DNA from: JABWCE01 sp964355045
Lineage (GTDB): Bacteria; Bacteroidota; Bacteroidia; NS11-12g; UBA9320
Direction of reading: 5' to 3'
Assembly (NCBI GenBank): GCA_964355045.1
Contig: CAYHCM010000003.1
Coordinates: 12,621 to 76,620 of the forward strand
DNA length: 64,000 bases
The notes below the pieces were generated by a model. That model was not told where the DNA came from, searched no databases, and saw only the letters and a program-made list of their open reading frames with translations. Positions 8,500 to 17,556 of this stretch are shown one piece after another. Numbering within the stretch: the first letter of the stretch is position 1; each line of letters opens with the position of its first letter. A program made the position numbers and the translations under genes.

Positions 8500-9225
8500 T
8501 TACCATAAAATAAAACTCATATTTCTCAATATTCGTTTCTCTTTCCTGTAAAGCAGGGCAACAATATTTTCAATTATTATCCTATCTCCTTTTTTACCTT
8601 CGAAATAAATAAGATTAAAAGCTTCACGAGAAAAGTCGCTGGTAAAAATATAATCATGACTCAACGAATCATACAATCCATAATTAAAAGTATCGCAAAA
8701 ACCCTTTGGATTAGTATAACTTTCTTGAAAAATAGTAGAATCGTTTCTTTTAACTTTAAAAGTAAAAGATATAATATCCTGCTTTTCGCAATCACCATAT
8801 AATTCCCAACCAGAACTCATTGGTAAATTAATATGTGTATTATATGGAAATGCGGCTTTAGGAATAGTATCTCCTGAACCAAACATACCAAGCATCGGTT
8901 CTGGATCTGGTAAACTTTTTACCCTGATAGCCATACTGTCAATCCACTTTATTTTTCCTTTTCTTTTTACCCCAACCGTAATTTTAACTTTCGTAATATT
9001 ATAGCTATCGGTTACATAAATATAATCACATTGCGAGCCGGTCAATATGCCTTTATCTGCTTTGGCTACTAAATCTTCACATGAATAATTTTCTACGGAA
9101 ATTGAAAGTGGATTCTCTATCCATTGATAAAATACATTGGTTTTGGCGGTAGAAATAAGAACCTTCTGGGAAAATAAATTTCCTGAAAAAAAAACTATAA
9201 TGCTTATGAACCCTAATTTTTTCAT
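8500..9225 (-). CDS. Secreted GldM/PorM C-terminal-domain-like protein
   Basis: Product of 241 residues with a signal peptide (MKKLGFISIIVFFSGNLFSQ). The body resembles the two periplasmic C-terminal domains of the T9SS motor shaft protein GldM/PorM: NVFYQWIENPLSISV, then the linker RVKSLPDPEPMLG, then a second beta domain ending GDRIIIENIVAL. It lacks GldM's N-terminal membrane helix and helical domains, so it cannot be the motor protein itself. It lies 13 bp downstream of porX on the same strand, so the two are probably co-transcribed. Role unknown; an adaptor to T9SS or a domain borrowed for another assembly are both possible. Confidence 0.7.
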   Translation of the reverse strand: MKKLGFISIIVFFSGNLFSQKVLISTAKTNVFYQWIENPLSISVENYSCEDLVAKADKGILTGSQCDYIYVTDSYNITKVKITVGVKRKGKIKWIDSMAIRVKSLPDPEPMLGMFGSGDTIPKAAFPYNTHINLPMSSGWELYGDCEKQDIISFTFKVKRNDSTIFQESYTNPKGFCDTFNYGLYDSLSHDYIFTSDFSREAFNLIYFEGKKGDRIIIENIVALLYRKEKRILRNMSFILW

Positions 9226-9238
9226 AGGATTAATTAAT

Positions 9239-10792
9239 TTACTTCGCCGCCAGCGTTATCAGCGGTATCAGCATCTCCTCAATAGAAATACCTCCATGCT
9301 GAAACGTATTATCATAATAGTTGGAATAATAATTTTGATTGTTGGGGTAAACAAAATAGCCGTTTTCCCGGGCAAAAATAAAATTGCTGCTCAGATGTTG
9401 AGTGGGTAAAAAACCCAATTCGGGTTTAGCAATTTCAAATACTTCTTTTTTATTATAGGTTAAATTTTTCCCTGTTTTATAGCGAAGATTGGAGGTTGTT
9501 TTTTTATCCCCAACTACCTTTATTGGCTCTGTCACCCTTACCGAACCATGGTCCGTGGAAATAACAATTTTCCCGCCTTTTTCGGCTATTTTTTTCATGG
9601 CTTCCCACAAAGGTGAATGTTCAAACCAGCTTTGGGTAATGCTGCGATAGGCTGGTTCTTCTTCGGCCAGCTCCCGCATTATTTTATAATCGGTTCGGGC
9701 ATGGCTCAGCGAATCCACAAAATTGTAAACGATCACATTCATCTCATTGCTGAACATATTTGGTATATCGTCCAGCATATCCTTGGCCTGATCCAGATTT
9801 ACCACTTTGGTATATTTTGTTTTCATTGGCTTGCGCAATCGGCCTAATAAATCGGTAAAAAAATCCCCTTCAAAATTATTCTTTCCTCCGTCGTCTTCGT
9901 CATTGCTCCACTTTCCCGGAAACCGTTTTTCAATATCCGAAGGCATCAAGCCGGCAAATATGGAATTGCGGCAATACTGAGTACTGGTAGGCAATATGGA
10001 TAAATACAAATCCTCTTTTTCTACCCTGAAATATTCAGAAATGATGGGTGAAATGGTGCGCCATTGGTCAAAGCGAAGATTATCTATCAATATAAAAAAG
10101 AAAGGTTTTCCAACTTCTTGTTCTGTCAATATTCCCCTTCGCATCAGGGTATGACTCATTATAGGAGCCTGAGCATTATCATAAGGTAAAAATTTAAGAT
10201 AGTTGTCTTCCACAAATTTGCAAAAACTTTTGTTGGCTTCTTGTTTTTGCATTTTAAAAATTTCTTCCATGCCGGTTTCCTGGCTCTGATCAAAATTTAC
10301 TTCCCAATATACCAATTTTTTATAAAGATTTTTCCACTCTTCAAAATTCATCCTCTCCCCCATCGTTATCCCAATATTCCTAAACTCCTGCTGATAGCCG
10401 GAGGTAGTTTTTTCCTTCACCAATTCCCGTTTTTCCAATATTTTTTTAATGCTTAAAAGTATTTGGTTGGGGTTGGCTGGTTTTATTAAATAGTCGTCAA
10501 TCTTGGTACCTATGGCATCTTCCATCATACCTTCTTCCTCGTTTTTGGTAATGAGGACAACGGGCAAATCGTTTCGGTATTCTTTAATTTGTTTAAGTAC
10601 TTCCATTCCCGGAATGCCGGGCATATTTTCATCTAAAAAAATAATATCAAAATATTGTTTTTTTACTTCGTCAATGGCATCGCGGCCATTGTTTACGGTG
10701 GTAATTTTATATCCCTTATTTTCAAGAAATAAAATGTGGGGTTTTAAAAGTTCAATTTCGTCGTCAGCCCAGAGTATATGTTCGTTTGCCAT
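9239..10792 (-). CDS. porX: PorX-type T9SS response regulator with PglZ phosphodiesterase domain
   Basis: Product of 517 residues. Residues 1-120 are a CheY-like receiver with the acidic pair D10/D11, the phospho-acceptor D54 in IFLDENMPG, and conserved K104. The C-terminal half is a PglZ/alkaline-phosphatase-like domain with ILIDNLRFDQW, LPTSTQYCRN (nucleophilic Thr region) and ISTDHGS metal-ligand motifs. This matches PorX, which in Porphyromonas and Flavobacterium works with PorY and SigP to control T9SS genes and hydrolyses cyclic oligonucleotides. porY and sigP are not in the window. The many T9SS cargo genes nearby fit this role. It is followed closely by the GldM-like gene. Confidence 0.93.
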   Translation of the reverse strand: MANEHILWADDEIELLKPHILFLENKGYKITTVNNGRDAIDEVKKQYFDIIFLDENMPGIPGMEVLKQIKEYRNDLPVVLITKNEEEGMMEDAIGTKIDDYLIKPANPNQILLSIKKILEKRELVKEKTTSGYQQEFRNIGITMGERMNFEEWKNLYKKLVYWEVNFDQSQETGMEEIFKMQKQEANKSFCKFVEDNYLKFLPYDNAQAPIMSHTLMRRGILTEQEVGKPFFFILIDNLRFDQWRTISPIISEYFRVEKEDLYLSILPTSTQYCRNSIFAGLMPSDIEKRFPGKWSNDEDDGGKNNFEGDFFTDLLGRLRKPMKTKYTKVVNLDQAKDMLDDIPNMFSNEMNVIVYNFVDSLSHARTDYKIMRELAEEEPAYRSITQSWFEHSPLWEAMKKIAEKGGKIVISTDHGSVRVTEPIKVVGDKKTTSNLRYKTGKNLTYNKKEVFEIAKPELGFLPTQHLSSNFIFARENGYFVYPNNQNYYSNYYDNTFQHGGISIEEMLIPLITLAAK

Positions 10793-10988
10793 TGTGTTTT
10801 TTAACGTGTGATTTTAATAAATTATTGCTTAAAAATTTGGTGGTGCAAAGAAACGAAATATAAAAGGCTGTTGGCTACCAATTGATAGATTAATTTTTTT
10901 TTTGCCACCAAATCTCTAAAACACAAAAAACCACTAAAAAGATTAGTGCAATTTTGTGACTTTGTGTTTTTGTGGCAATTGAAATGAA

Positions 10989-11038
10989 GGATTTTTATAT
11001 TTTACAGTTCAATAAATTGAACTGCAATGGATAGCTTG
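10989..11038. repeat. Direct repeat with internal palindrome, copy 1
   Basis: A 50-bp sequence ending ACTGCAATGGATAGCTTG and repeated at 11110-11160 with one extra T in its T run. It contains CAGTTCAATAAATTGAACTG, a perfect palindrome apart from its centre. It may be a small dispersed element or a paired operator. Confidence 0.75.
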
Positions 11039-11109
11039 TAGCAAATTATTACTTATAACAAAAGAACATTTTTCGGAGTCCAGATTCCCCCTTTTAAAGG
11101 GGGTTAGGG

Positions 11110-11160
11110 GGATTTTTTATATTTTACAGTTCAATAAATTGAACTGCAATGGATAGCTTG
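11110..11160. repeat. Direct repeat with internal palindrome, copy 2
   Basis: Second copy of the 50-bp repeat at 10989-11038. It begins in the GGATTTTTT following the G-rich hairpin and ends at GGATAGCTTG, 64 bp before the HD gene. Confidence 0.75.
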
Positions 11161-11224
11161 CTGCAAAAACTCCGAACTTAGAACTCAGAACTTAGAACTT
11201 TCTTTTTAACTTTGCCCAAACACT

Positions 11225-12433
11225 TTGAACAAATTAAAAATAATTAACGACCCCGTTTATGGTTTTATAACCATTCCTTATGAAATTATTTTCGATCTGA
11301 TGGAACACCCGTGGTTTCAGCGATTGAGGCGAATAAATCAATTGGGATTAACGGATTTGGTATATCCGGGAGCCATTCATTCCCGCTTTCATCATGCATT
11401 GGGCGCATTGCATTTAATGACCAAAGCAATGAATACTTTGGAACAAAAAGATGTTGAAATTTCACCGGAAGAACGGGAAGCTACCTGCATCGCTATTTTG
11501 CTTCACGATATTGGTCACGGACCATTGTCGCATGTTTTGGAAAATTCTATTTTGCCGGAGGTTCATCATGAAATAATTTCTTTGGAATTAATGCAATTGC
11601 TCAATAAGGAGTTTGATGGACGGCTTAATCTGGCCATTGAAATTTTTATGGACAGATATCCCAAAAAATACCTTCACCAACTTATAAGCAGCCAATTGGA
11701 CATGGATCGTTTGGATTATTTAACCCGCGATTCGTTCTATACCGGCGTAAGTGAAGGAGTTGTAGGAATTGACCGGATTATAAACATGCTGGCCGTGGCC
11801 GACAACGAATTGGTAGTGGAAGAAAAAGGAATTTACAGCATCGAAAAATTTATTATTGCCCGGCGCCTGATGTATTGGCAAGTGTATTTGCACAAAACCA
11901 CTCTGGCTGCCGATCAGGTGCTTACCAATATTATAAGGCGTGCCAAAGAATTATTGGCCCAAGGATTTCAGCTTACCATTACTGATGACTTGTCTTATTT
12001 TTTAAAACTAAAAACCCCCATTAAAATTACCAATCAACTTTTGGAAATGTTTAATAAAATAGATGATTCCGATTTGGTTTTTAATATAAAACAATGGCAA
12101 TACTGTGATGATTTTGTTTTGGCAGTTCTTTGCCAATCACTTACCAGTCGCCAGCTTCCGAAGATTATTATCCAAAATAAACCCTTTGAAAAAGCCTTGA
12201 TTGAAGAAAAGAAAAATCAAGCTTTACAAAGCATTCCGCAATTGGATAACTCAACAATCAATTATTTTGTAAATACCGGAACAGTAAAAAACGATGCCTA
12301 TACCACCAAAGGCACCATTAAAATATTAACCAAACAAGGCGAGTTGAAAGACCTTGCTAAGGCTTCGGATAATTATAATATTGCTTCTCTTACCGAAACG
12401 GTAACGAAATATTATTTGTGTTTTATGGGATGA
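11225..12433 (+). CDS. HD-domain phosphohydrolase (dGTPase/SPO1-like)
   Basis: Product of 402 residues beginning with a TTG codon, because the family's N terminus (INDPVYGFITIP) starts immediately there. The HD motif is intact: H57 in RFHHALGALH, H94-D95 in LLHDIGHGPLSH, and a later QLDMDRLDYLTRD. These coordinate a divalent metal for phosphate-ester hydrolysis, typically of (d)NTPs or related nucleotides. Proteins of this length and N terminus (YdhJ-like) are widespread in Bacteroidota; their physiological substrate is usually not established. It is a single gene, divergent from porX. Confidence 0.88.
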   Translation: MNKLKIINDPVYGFITIPYEIIFDLMEHPWFQRLRRINQLGLTDLVYPGAIHSRFHHALGALHLMTKAMNTLEQKDVEISPEEREATCIAILLHDIGHGPLSHVLENSILPEVHHEIISLELMQLLNKEFDGRLNLAIEIFMDRYPKKYLHQLISSQLDMDRLDYLTRDSFYTGVSEGVVGIDRIINMLAVADNELVVEEKGIYSIEKFIIARRLMYWQVYLHKTTLAADQVLTNIIRRAKELLAQGFQLTITDDLSYFLKLKTPIKITNQLLEMFNKIDDSDLVFNIKQWQYCDDFVLAVLCQSLTSRQLPKIIIQNKPFEKALIEEKKNQALQSIPQLDNSTINYFVNTGTVKNDAYTTKGTIKILTKQGELKDLAKASDNYNIASLTETVTKYYLCFMG

Positions 12434-12440
12434 ATTAGCC

Positions 12441-12797
12441 TTACTTACGCTCAATCATAATTTCAATTTTATTTAAATCTATTGCTCTCTGAAATATCCT
12501 TTTCGACCAAAGCATTGATTTTTTAACAATTAAATCATCAAAATTTTCAATTGAAATTTCATAATTCCCTTGCGTTTCAATTTTAAAATCAAAATAATTT
12601 AAGGCTCTTTTGCCATCAATAAATTTAAAATTTATACATTTTTTTCTTAATATTATCTGTTCATTAGTATCATTATTGAAAATATTTATTTTGAAATTTT
12701 GATTTGCTTTAATAAAGAAACCTCCGATAATAAATAAATCAAACTGACCTTTATAAAAATAAACAGGAACTGGATTACTTTGAAGTTTAAATTTCAT
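12441..12797 (-). CDS. Small hypothetical protein
   Basis: Product of 118 residues, not recognised. It has no signal peptide or membrane segment and is rich in Asn, Ile, Lys and Phe. The predicted strands (FDLFIIGGFFIKANQNFKINIFN) suggest a small beta-sandwich. It fills the space between the HD gene and the large T9SS gene, 23 bp from the stop codon of neither but just after the cargo gene on the same strand, so it may be co-transcribed with that gene. Coding potential is plausible but not proven. Confidence 0.5.
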   Translation of the reverse strand: MKFKLQSNPVPVYFYKGQFDLFIIGGFFIKANQNFKINIFNNDTNEQIILRKKCINFKFIDGKRALNYFDFKIETQGNYEISIENFDDLIVKKSMLWSKRIFQRAIDLNKIEIMIERK

Positions 12798-12820
12798 TTA
12801 CGTAAAAAGAATCTTTACTT

Positions 12821-15334
12821 CTACAATTTCAAAACCCTTATCCCCTCCATCAACCCTCCATTTTTGCTAATATTTAAAAAATAAATCCCTTTGCAAAGCC
12901 TTGCTATATCTATCGTTTGATAATTATTTTGAATATTTTTTTCTAAAACCTTATTTCCAAATTGATCGAAAATTTCCAAGTTAAAATCTCCGTATAAATT
13001 TTCAACAAAAAGATTACCATCTGTTACCGGATTTGGATATACCCGGATGGATTTATTTTTTAAAAATTGTTTAAATCCGGCCTTGTCATAAATAGTAATT
13101 GTATCGCTATGGCTGCCGCAGTAGTTTTTAACCGTTACCCAATATTTTCCAAAATCAGTTACAGTTATAATTGGCGATGTAGGGCCAATACTCCACTTAT
13201 ATTCACTTCCATCGTTTTTTGCATTTAACTGAAGTGAGAAAGGTTTTATAAGCGAGGTATCTTTTCCCAAATTTACTTTTGGAATACTTTTTTTATCAAT
13301 AAAAATGGTATCCCGCATTTCGCCGCATTGATTGAAAACCTTGACAGAATAAGTTCCGGGCGATGTAAATTCCCTAAAACCCGAATTGTCCTTATCCCAC
13401 CATTCTACATTATATATAGAAGTTTTTGGTGAAAGAAAAATGGTGTGTTTAAAATTTTGACAGTAGATGGTATCCTTGCCCAAATCAGCCAACGGAATCG
13501 GGATTGCATATAATTTAATGGAATCAATAGCTACGCCACATTCATTCATTAGGGTCACCACATATTTTCCCGGTAGTGAGAGTGTTCGGGTGTAATTTGT
13601 ATTTCCATCATTCCATTTAATTGTTGAAAATTTTTGAACTGAATCTAATGAAACCGGATGATTTATAGAAAGACAATGAAGGCTGTCAGGGCCTAAATCC
13701 AATATTGGTGTTTTTTTATAATTTACTGTAATCGTATCACTCAAATTATTGCATTTATTTACGAAACTTGTAAAATATTTTCCAGCTTTAGAAATAATTT
13801 TAGTGGAACCGGTATCTCCGTCATTCCACCTGTATTTTCCGGGGCTTAATGCATTTTTCAAAATCAATTTTTCCTGATTGCAAAGCAGAGTATCGCGGCC
13901 TATATCCAATTTTAAATAGGGCAACAAACTCAAGGTAAATGTATCGGAAATTGACTTGCATAAATTAGTAGCTCTAACCCAAAATTTGCCGGGTTGTGTG
14001 GCCACAAAATCATAACTGTTATCATTATTGCTCCAGAGATATTGACAGGCAAAACAGGAAAATGAAATTTTATCACTAACACTGCCGCAATACAAAGAGT
14101 CGTTTATATTAATAGTTGGGTTTCGCCAAAAAAATACGGTAGCTGTGTCGTTCAAAGTTTCTTCACAGTTCTGCAATTCAAACGAAATAATAAATTTACC
14201 TTCATGAATAGTATAAATTTTTGCAATGGTATCATTCGTTCTGGACAGATGTGTTAAAGCATCATTAATAGTCCAGCTCGGTTTATTTGCTCCTTTTATT
14301 TTAAACCCTGTTTCGTAATCATATTTATCACAAATCACTGTATCACGCGGAACTCGCACAAAACTACTCAGGCAACTTTTGTCTTCATATTTAAATATAT
14401 CCAAACTGTCGCTGCTGGTTGAAAAAGCTACAGCCCAAGCCAGATAAGGATTGATGACATATATTTTTGTAAAATTAAGTTTGGTATTGGTGGTCATTAT
14501 TGTCCATGAAATTCCGGAATTGGTGGTCATTAAAATTGTTCCCATTTCTCCGCAAGCCATTCCTGCACCGTCATTGGCGAAATGCACTGCTCTTAAATTT
14601 TCGGAAGTTGGAGAGGTGATGCTTTTGTAGGTTTTGCCATAATCGTCACTTCGCGCTATTTTGCCTCCATTGCCTACCATTACAATAATTGAATCCTGAA
14701 TAACTTTGGAATCTGTAATTTGAAAAGCCGGGTTGTTATTTTTGGAATAACTTGAAAAACCATTTGTAGTTTGAAATACGCCACCTAACTGCAAACCTAT
14801 AAACCCATTGTTTTTATTCCACATATGCAAAGAAGAAAGTGTTTGCTTACTGTTCAAGTTATGCCGAGCCCACGAATTTCCACCATTATAGGTGTATTCA
14901 AGATAATTTCCTGAATCGTTATTATCCAAATTATCGGGGCCTAAAACAAAAACAGTGTCGTTATCAATGGCAAAAACTTTTAATAAATCATCATCGCTAT
15001 TTCCGGTTCGCTTTAATGTCCAGTTACTGCCTCCATCCGAAGTTTTTAACACCAAATCATCGTTACCAATTATAAAACCATTCGTGGCATCCGTAAAAAT
15101 TATTCTTGAAAATCTGTTGTAACCTGATAATATTTGTGTCCAGGTTTTTCCGGTATCCGTAGTTTTTAAAACCTTTCCTGAACTTAATACAAACCCATTG
15201 GCCTTTGATACAAAAGCTACATCTGTTAACCCTGCATTACCCGATTTGGCTTGCTTTTTCCAAACTTGTGCCCGGGTATTAATTGAAATAAAATATGGGA
15301 TTATTAAAAAAAAAAGGTGTAGAAATTTAACCAT
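12821..15334 (-). CDS. T9SS type A cargo with YCF48-like N terminus and repeated beta modules
   Basis: Product of 837 residues with a signal peptide (FLHLFFLIIPYFISINTRAQ). Residues about 25-330 contain repeats of the TTDTGKTWTQI / TSDGGSNWTLK type, typical of BNR/YCF48-like beta-propellers. Residues about 340-750 are a tandem series of Ig/PKD-like modules, each starting near LGKDTIYC or LGPDSLHC and ending GKYxVxxxNxCG with DTI. The final 75 residues (IRVYPNPVTDGNLFVEN ... GIYFLNI) form a type A T9SS sorting domain. The protein is therefore expected on the cell surface or released; its target is unknown. Confidence 0.88.
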   Translation of the reverse strand: MVKFLHLFFLIIPYFISINTRAQVWKKQAKSGNAGLTDVAFVSKANGFVLSSGKVLKTTDTGKTWTQILSGYNRFSRIIFTDATNGFIIGNDDLVLKTSDGGSNWTLKRTGNSDDDLLKVFAIDNDTVFVLGPDNLDNNDSGNYLEYTYNGGNSWARHNLNSKQTLSSLHMWNKNNGFIGLQLGGVFQTTNGFSSYSKNNNPAFQITDSKVIQDSIIVMVGNGGKIARSDDYGKTYKSITSPTSENLRAVHFANDGAGMACGEMGTILMTTNSGISWTIMTTNTKLNFTKIYVINPYLAWAVAFSTSSDSLDIFKYEDKSCLSSFVRVPRDTVICDKYDYETGFKIKGANKPSWTINDALTHLSRTNDTIAKIYTIHEGKFIISFELQNCEETLNDTATVFFWRNPTININDSLYCGSVSDKISFSCFACQYLWSNNDNSYDFVATQPGKFWVRATNLCKSISDTFTLSLLPYLKLDIGRDTLLCNQEKLILKNALSPGKYRWNDGDTGSTKIISKAGKYFTSFVNKCNNLSDTITVNYKKTPILDLGPDSLHCLSINHPVSLDSVQKFSTIKWNDGNTNYTRTLSLPGKYVVTLMNECGVAIDSIKLYAIPIPLADLGKDTIYCQNFKHTIFLSPKTSIYNVEWWDKDNSGFREFTSPGTYSVKVFNQCGEMRDTIFIDKKSIPKVNLGKDTSLIKPFSLQLNAKNDGSEYKWSIGPTSPIITVTDFGKYWVTVKNYCGSHSDTITIYDKAGFKQFLKNKSIRVYPNPVTDGNLFVENLYGDFNLEIFDQFGNKVLEKNIQNNYQTIDIARLCKGIYFLNISKNGGLMEGIRVLKL

Positions 15335-15440
15335 TAAAATAAAAAAAAGTCGCGGGCAAATATATCACTAATTTTTTCAGCTAAAACTCATAAATCCCAA
15401 ATTGCAAATTGCAAATTCCAAATAATAAATCCCAAATAAT

Positions 15441-15532
15441 AAATTCAAAATTCCAAATTCCAAGCAGGATTGCCGGGGGTATGACTTGGTTCTTGAAATT
15501 TGGAATTTGGAATTTGAGGCTTTGAAGCCTCT
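15441..15532. repeat. AATTCCAAATTCC inverted array and small hairpin
   Basis: In the space between two minus-strand genes, a run of AATTCCAAATTCC-like words (to about 15463) faces its reverse complement TTGGAATTTGGAATTT (15500-15515) across a GC-richer centre. GAGGCTT/AAGCCTC then forms a second hairpin at 15516-15532. The same word family occurs at 51707-51882. Possibly a dispersed Bacteroidota intergenic repeat; it may help end transcription of the coiled-coil gene. Confidence 0.65.
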
Positions 15533-15560
15533 TTGGGTTTAAATACCTTAGAAAGGGAAT

Positions 15561-16508
15561 TTACCGCAGAATAAACGAGGCCCTACCCATCAATTTATCA
15601 TTATGGATAAGCTCGATAGAATATGTGCCTTTTTTATAAGTGGCCGTTTGTGAATAAAAAATCGTGATTTTAATTGGGTCATTTTGATAATCTATCGTTT
15701 GAACCATCGTTGCCAATTTATCAGTGTCAGTCAGTTTTTCATTATCATTTGTCAAAACCTCGCCACTTGTTCCTATAACGCGTATGGTAACGTCCTTATT
15801 TCCGGGAACCACCAATTCATTTGCCAAAATTGTAAACGTAATTTTTAACTTATCGGTTTTAAATGCTTTGTAGGTTTCAACTTCGGTGGCTCCTTTCTTT
15901 AACATTCCCGTTACTTTTAAATCGGCAACGCTTATTGAACTGTTTTTTATTTTTTCATCTAAAATATTTTTTTGCTCCTCTAGGGCTCTGGCCTTTATCT
16001 GTGCTTCTTCAGTTGAAGTTTCAAGGTCCAGAATTTTTTGTACATAATCCCTGTTTTCAGCCGACAAGGATTCATTTTTTGATTCAAAAATACTTTGCAG
16101 GCTTTTTAACCGTTCAATTTCCTCCTTGGCTTCAAGCAATGCTTTTGGATTGCCAGGTACAACCGTTTTTATTTTTTTGGCTATTTGTAGTTTTTTAGCA
16201 TCAATTTCATCTTTAAGCCCTGCAATCTCTGCATCTTTATCTTGAATCTGAGCTTGTAATTGAGTGCTTAATTCTTCCAGTTGGCGGTTAAGTTCTGCCT
16301 TTTCAGCATTATATTTAACCACTTCCTCCTTTAGTAGTACCTCATATGACCTGCCATCAGCAGCATGGGTACTGTTATAATATTTGTAATATAAATAACC
16401 GGTGGCCGATAACGATAGAACTAAAAGTACAGGAAAAACTATCCACCATAGTGGCCATCGTTTGTTGTCGTTATCCTCTTTGTATATGTGTCGTTCTTCT
16501 TCAATCAT
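15561..16508 (-). CDS. Membrane-anchored coiled-coil protein, unknown function
   Basis: Product of 315 residues. One transmembrane helix (WWIVFPVLLVLSLSATGYLYY, residues about 21-42) follows a short charged cytoplasmic start. Residues about 55-195 form a long heptad-rich coiled coil (ELNRQLEELSTQLQAQIQDK and EERLKSLQ-like segments). The C-terminal 110 residues form a beta-rich domain beginning VADLKVTGMLKKG and ending MGRASFILR. The layout is that of a bitopic inner-membrane protein with a periplasmic coiled coil and globular tip. I do not recognise a named family. It lies upstream of the T9SS cargo and downstream of the DedA gene on the same strand. Confidence 0.75.
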   Translation of the reverse strand: MIEEERHIYKEDNDNKRWPLWWIVFPVLLVLSLSATGYLYYKYYNSTHAADGRSYEVLLKEEVVKYNAEKAELNRQLEELSTQLQAQIQDKDAEIAGLKDEIDAKKLQIAKKIKTVVPGNPKALLEAKEEIERLKSLQSIFESKNESLSAENRDYVQKILDLETSTEEAQIKARALEEQKNILDEKIKNSSISVADLKVTGMLKKGATEVETYKAFKTDKLKITFTILANELVVPGNKDVTIRVIGTSGEVLTNDNEKLTDTDKLATMVQTIDYQNDPIKITIFYSQTATYKKGTYSIELIHNDKLMGRASFILR

Positions 16509-16561
16509 GATATAGATTAATTTATTACTGCAATGTTAAAACATATCTGTGAATAAACGTA

Positions 16562-17218
16562 TTAATTCGAAATTTTTGTTTTCATTTTATTTCTTATTAC
16601 TTCAATTATTATTGGAACAACAGAAATAAATATGATTCCAACTACCACCAATTCAAAGTTATTTTTTACTACTTCAAATCCACCAAACCAATATCCGGCT
16701 AAGGTGGCAATGCTTACCCACAGAAATCCGCCCAATATATCATAAGGCAAAAAACGTCGGTATTTCATTTCACCAACGCCTGCCACAAAAGGTGCAAAGG
16801 TGCGAACAATTGGAACAAATCGTGCAAGAATGATGGTTTTTACGCCATATTTTTCATAAAATTTCTCTGTTTTTTCAATATACTTTGGGTTGACTAATGG
16901 CTTGCCCCTGAATTTCCATTTGATGGCATGATCGCCCAAAAACTTTCCAATCCAATAGTTTGTATTATCACCCAATACCGCTGCTACAATCAGCAGTACT
17001 ATTAGAATTCCTATATTTAAACTACCCAACGAAGCAAAATAACCGGCCATAAATAAAAGTGAATCGCCTGGCAAAAGTGGCATAACTACCAAACCGGTTT
17101 CTACAAAAATAATAAGGAATAGAATGGCGTAGGTCCAAACACCATATTCCAAAATAATTTTGCCAAGCGTTCTGTCCAAATGAAGAAAGTCATTTATTAT
17201 AGATTGTATAAATTCCAT
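16562..17218 (-). CDS. DedA/SNARE-associated family membrane protein
   Basis: Product of 218 residues with several hydrophobic segments. Family signatures are visible: FVETGLVVMPLLPGDSLLF near residue 40, LGDNTNYWIGKFLG, the acidic-basic FYEKYGVKTIILARFVPIVR motif and FAPFVAGVGEM. DedA proteins act in the inner membrane as lipid (polyprenyl-phosphate or phosphatidylethanolamine) flippases and support envelope stability. Length and motifs are complete. It is 53 bp upstream of the coiled-coil gene on the same strand. Confidence 0.92.
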   Translation of the reverse strand: MEFIQSIINDFLHLDRTLGKIILEYGVWTYAILFLIIFVETGLVVMPLLPGDSLLFMAGYFASLGSLNIGILIVLLIVAAVLGDNTNYWIGKFLGDHAIKWKFRGKPLVNPKYIEKTEKFYEKYGVKTIILARFVPIVRTFAPFVAGVGEMKYRRFLPYDILGGFLWVSIATLAGYWFGGFEVVKNNFELVVVGIIFISVVPIIIEVIRNKMKTKISN

Positions 17219-17556
17219 GAGCGCAAAAATAAGTTTATTTGCCTATTGGTTTAAAATGGATTTAAACACCCTATTTAAATTATTCCAAACAATTATTTCA
17301 TGGAATGTGATTTTTTTGATAATATTGAAATGCCGTAAAAAAATTTGATTTTTAATAAAAAGTGGACGCTAATTTATTTCTATTCTAAATTAGTAAAAAG
17401 TAGTTTATAACCTGCCAATGACGGATAAATTAGCTCCAAAATATCGTTACTTTGGTGGAATAAAAATAAAAATTGAGACCTGCAATTACAAAATTTTAGA
17501 ACGCATTTTAAATTATAATTAAATTTATGTTTCCCTACCTTTCGATTTAAAGCTTT
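17219..17556. other. Divergent promoter region between dedA and moeA
   Basis: A 338-bp AT-rich space that must hold the promoters of both divergent groups. A GTTACTTTGG motif near 17444-17453 resembles a Bacteroidota -7 region for moeA. No ORF, RNA gene or clear operator was seen. Confidence 0.5.

Larger units (their letters stand above)
10793..11224. other. Divergent intergenic region with small repeats
   Basis: A 432-bp space between divergent porX and the HD gene. It holds an inverted pair of the TTGCCAC...AACACAAA type around 10903-10980, two direct repeats (10989-11038 and 11110-11160), a CCCCCTTT/AAAGGGGG hairpin at 11087-11103, and a TAACTTTG motif (11207-11214) resembling a Bacteroidota -7 element just before the HD start. 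No gene was seen. Confidence 0.65.
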
